A stretch of DNA of 64,000 nucleotides from Diphasiastrum complanatum (lineage: Eukaryota > Streptophyta > Lycopodiopsida > Lycopodiales > Lycopodiaceae), in the NCBI GenBank assembly GCA_029204225.1, contig MU832114.1:22675-86674 (forward strand). Reading direction: 5' to 3'. The notes beneath the pieces were generated by a model. The model was not told the DNA's origin. It made no database searches and saw nothing but the letters and a program-made list of their open reading frames with translations. Position numbers and translations under genes: made by a program. Every line of letters starts with the position of its first letter. Position 1 is the stretch's first letter. This document shows, piece after piece, positions 63,838 through 64,000 of the stretch.

Positions 63838-63999
63838 GGGGGGGGGGGGGTGGGGGATGTACTCCCTTCCCTCTCCCCTTTTTTTTTTCAGATTTTTTTT
63901 TCAAAATGGGGGCCCAAGGAAATATCGGGCCCCCTTTTCACTCATTCAAAGCTTAAAAAATGAATTTTGAAGGGCCTGAAAAAATAGATGTTATATTGG
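63201..63999. repeat. GC-rich foldback palindrome, arms about 360-390 bp
   Basis: CCAATATAAC at 63201 pairs with the window's last bases. From there inward the arms match with small gaps: AAAATTCATCTTTTTAAGCTT, GGGGGCCCAAGGAAATAT, GGAGTACATC, CT or GA runs, GGCCAGCTGGCCC-type palindromes, AGGGCCACACCTAACACCCC, CCTCGTTGTCCTGTCAAAGA and GAGCGCGCGCTCATCGCGC. They meet near 63560/63610. Near the centre CTGCCCACTTGAAGCCGCTG occurs twice in the right arm (63574 and 63610) and once inverted in the left. Open frames here are by-products. It may be a foldback or MULE-type element; its right end may lie outside the window. Confidence 0.9.
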
Positions 64000-64000
64000 A

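Noticed and set aside
1..64000. CRISPR arrays, operons, bacterial-type promoters or ribosome binding sites
   Set aside because: Spliced plant gene, plant LTR elements and LINEs make this eukaryotic nuclear DNA. The tandem repeats lack the repeat-spacer pattern.

Overview
The window is nuclear DNA of a land plant with a large, repeat-rich genome. One complete host gene is visible: cytosolic serine--tRNA ligase on the + strand, ten exons from 30040 to 61705, coding for 466 residues. The protein is plant-type in sequence, but the stretch after the ATAEQP motif departs from what I know of flowering plants. A non-angiosperm lineage such as a fern or other early-diverging group is my inference, not something the window proves.

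Upstream flank (1-29.8 kb). This is layered retrotransposon debris. It holds the tail of a + strand Copia pol (1-276); a non-autonomous LTR element with a tRNA-Asp primer site, 1.8-2.2 kb LTRs and only 1.1 kb of internal DNA (847 to about 6034); decayed minus-strand Copia pieces (6.0-10.9 kb); an 890 bp palindrome made of two outward-facing LTR ends (10980-11865); and a minus-strand Gypsy element bounded by a GAGTG target duplication (13153-22099). The Gypsy element has lost gag but keeps an extra reading frame of about 900 codons downstream of integrase. At 24.7-29.1 kb lies a G-box-rich (CACGTG) minisatellite with CT/TA runs, split by a short Copia-like element.

The gene (30.0-61.7 kb). Small exons sit in introns of very unequal size. 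Intron 3 carries the 3' end of a LINE. Intron 4 (14.7 kb) carries two hAT remnants, a Copia fragment and a nest in which a minus-strand Copia landed inside the reverse transcriptase of a minus-strand LINE and was later truncated. Intron 7 (7.3 kb) carries a clean hAT-type non-autonomous element with perfect 8 bp target duplications, a 55 bp near-perfect hairpin and a + strand Gypsy fragment with a tandemly doubled protease segment. Intron 8 uses a GC-AG splice pair. All exon junctions keep frame, so the gene looks functional despite the insertions.

Downstream (61.7-64.0 kb). A probable 3' UTR with a possible intron and poly(A) signal is followed by a GC-rich foldback palindrome of about 800 bp that reaches the window edge.

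Apart from the tRNA synthetase, nearly every coding trace is a transposon. The most unusual items are the Gypsy extra ORF, the palindromes, the hAT family with G/C-palindromic repeats, and the G-box minisatellite.
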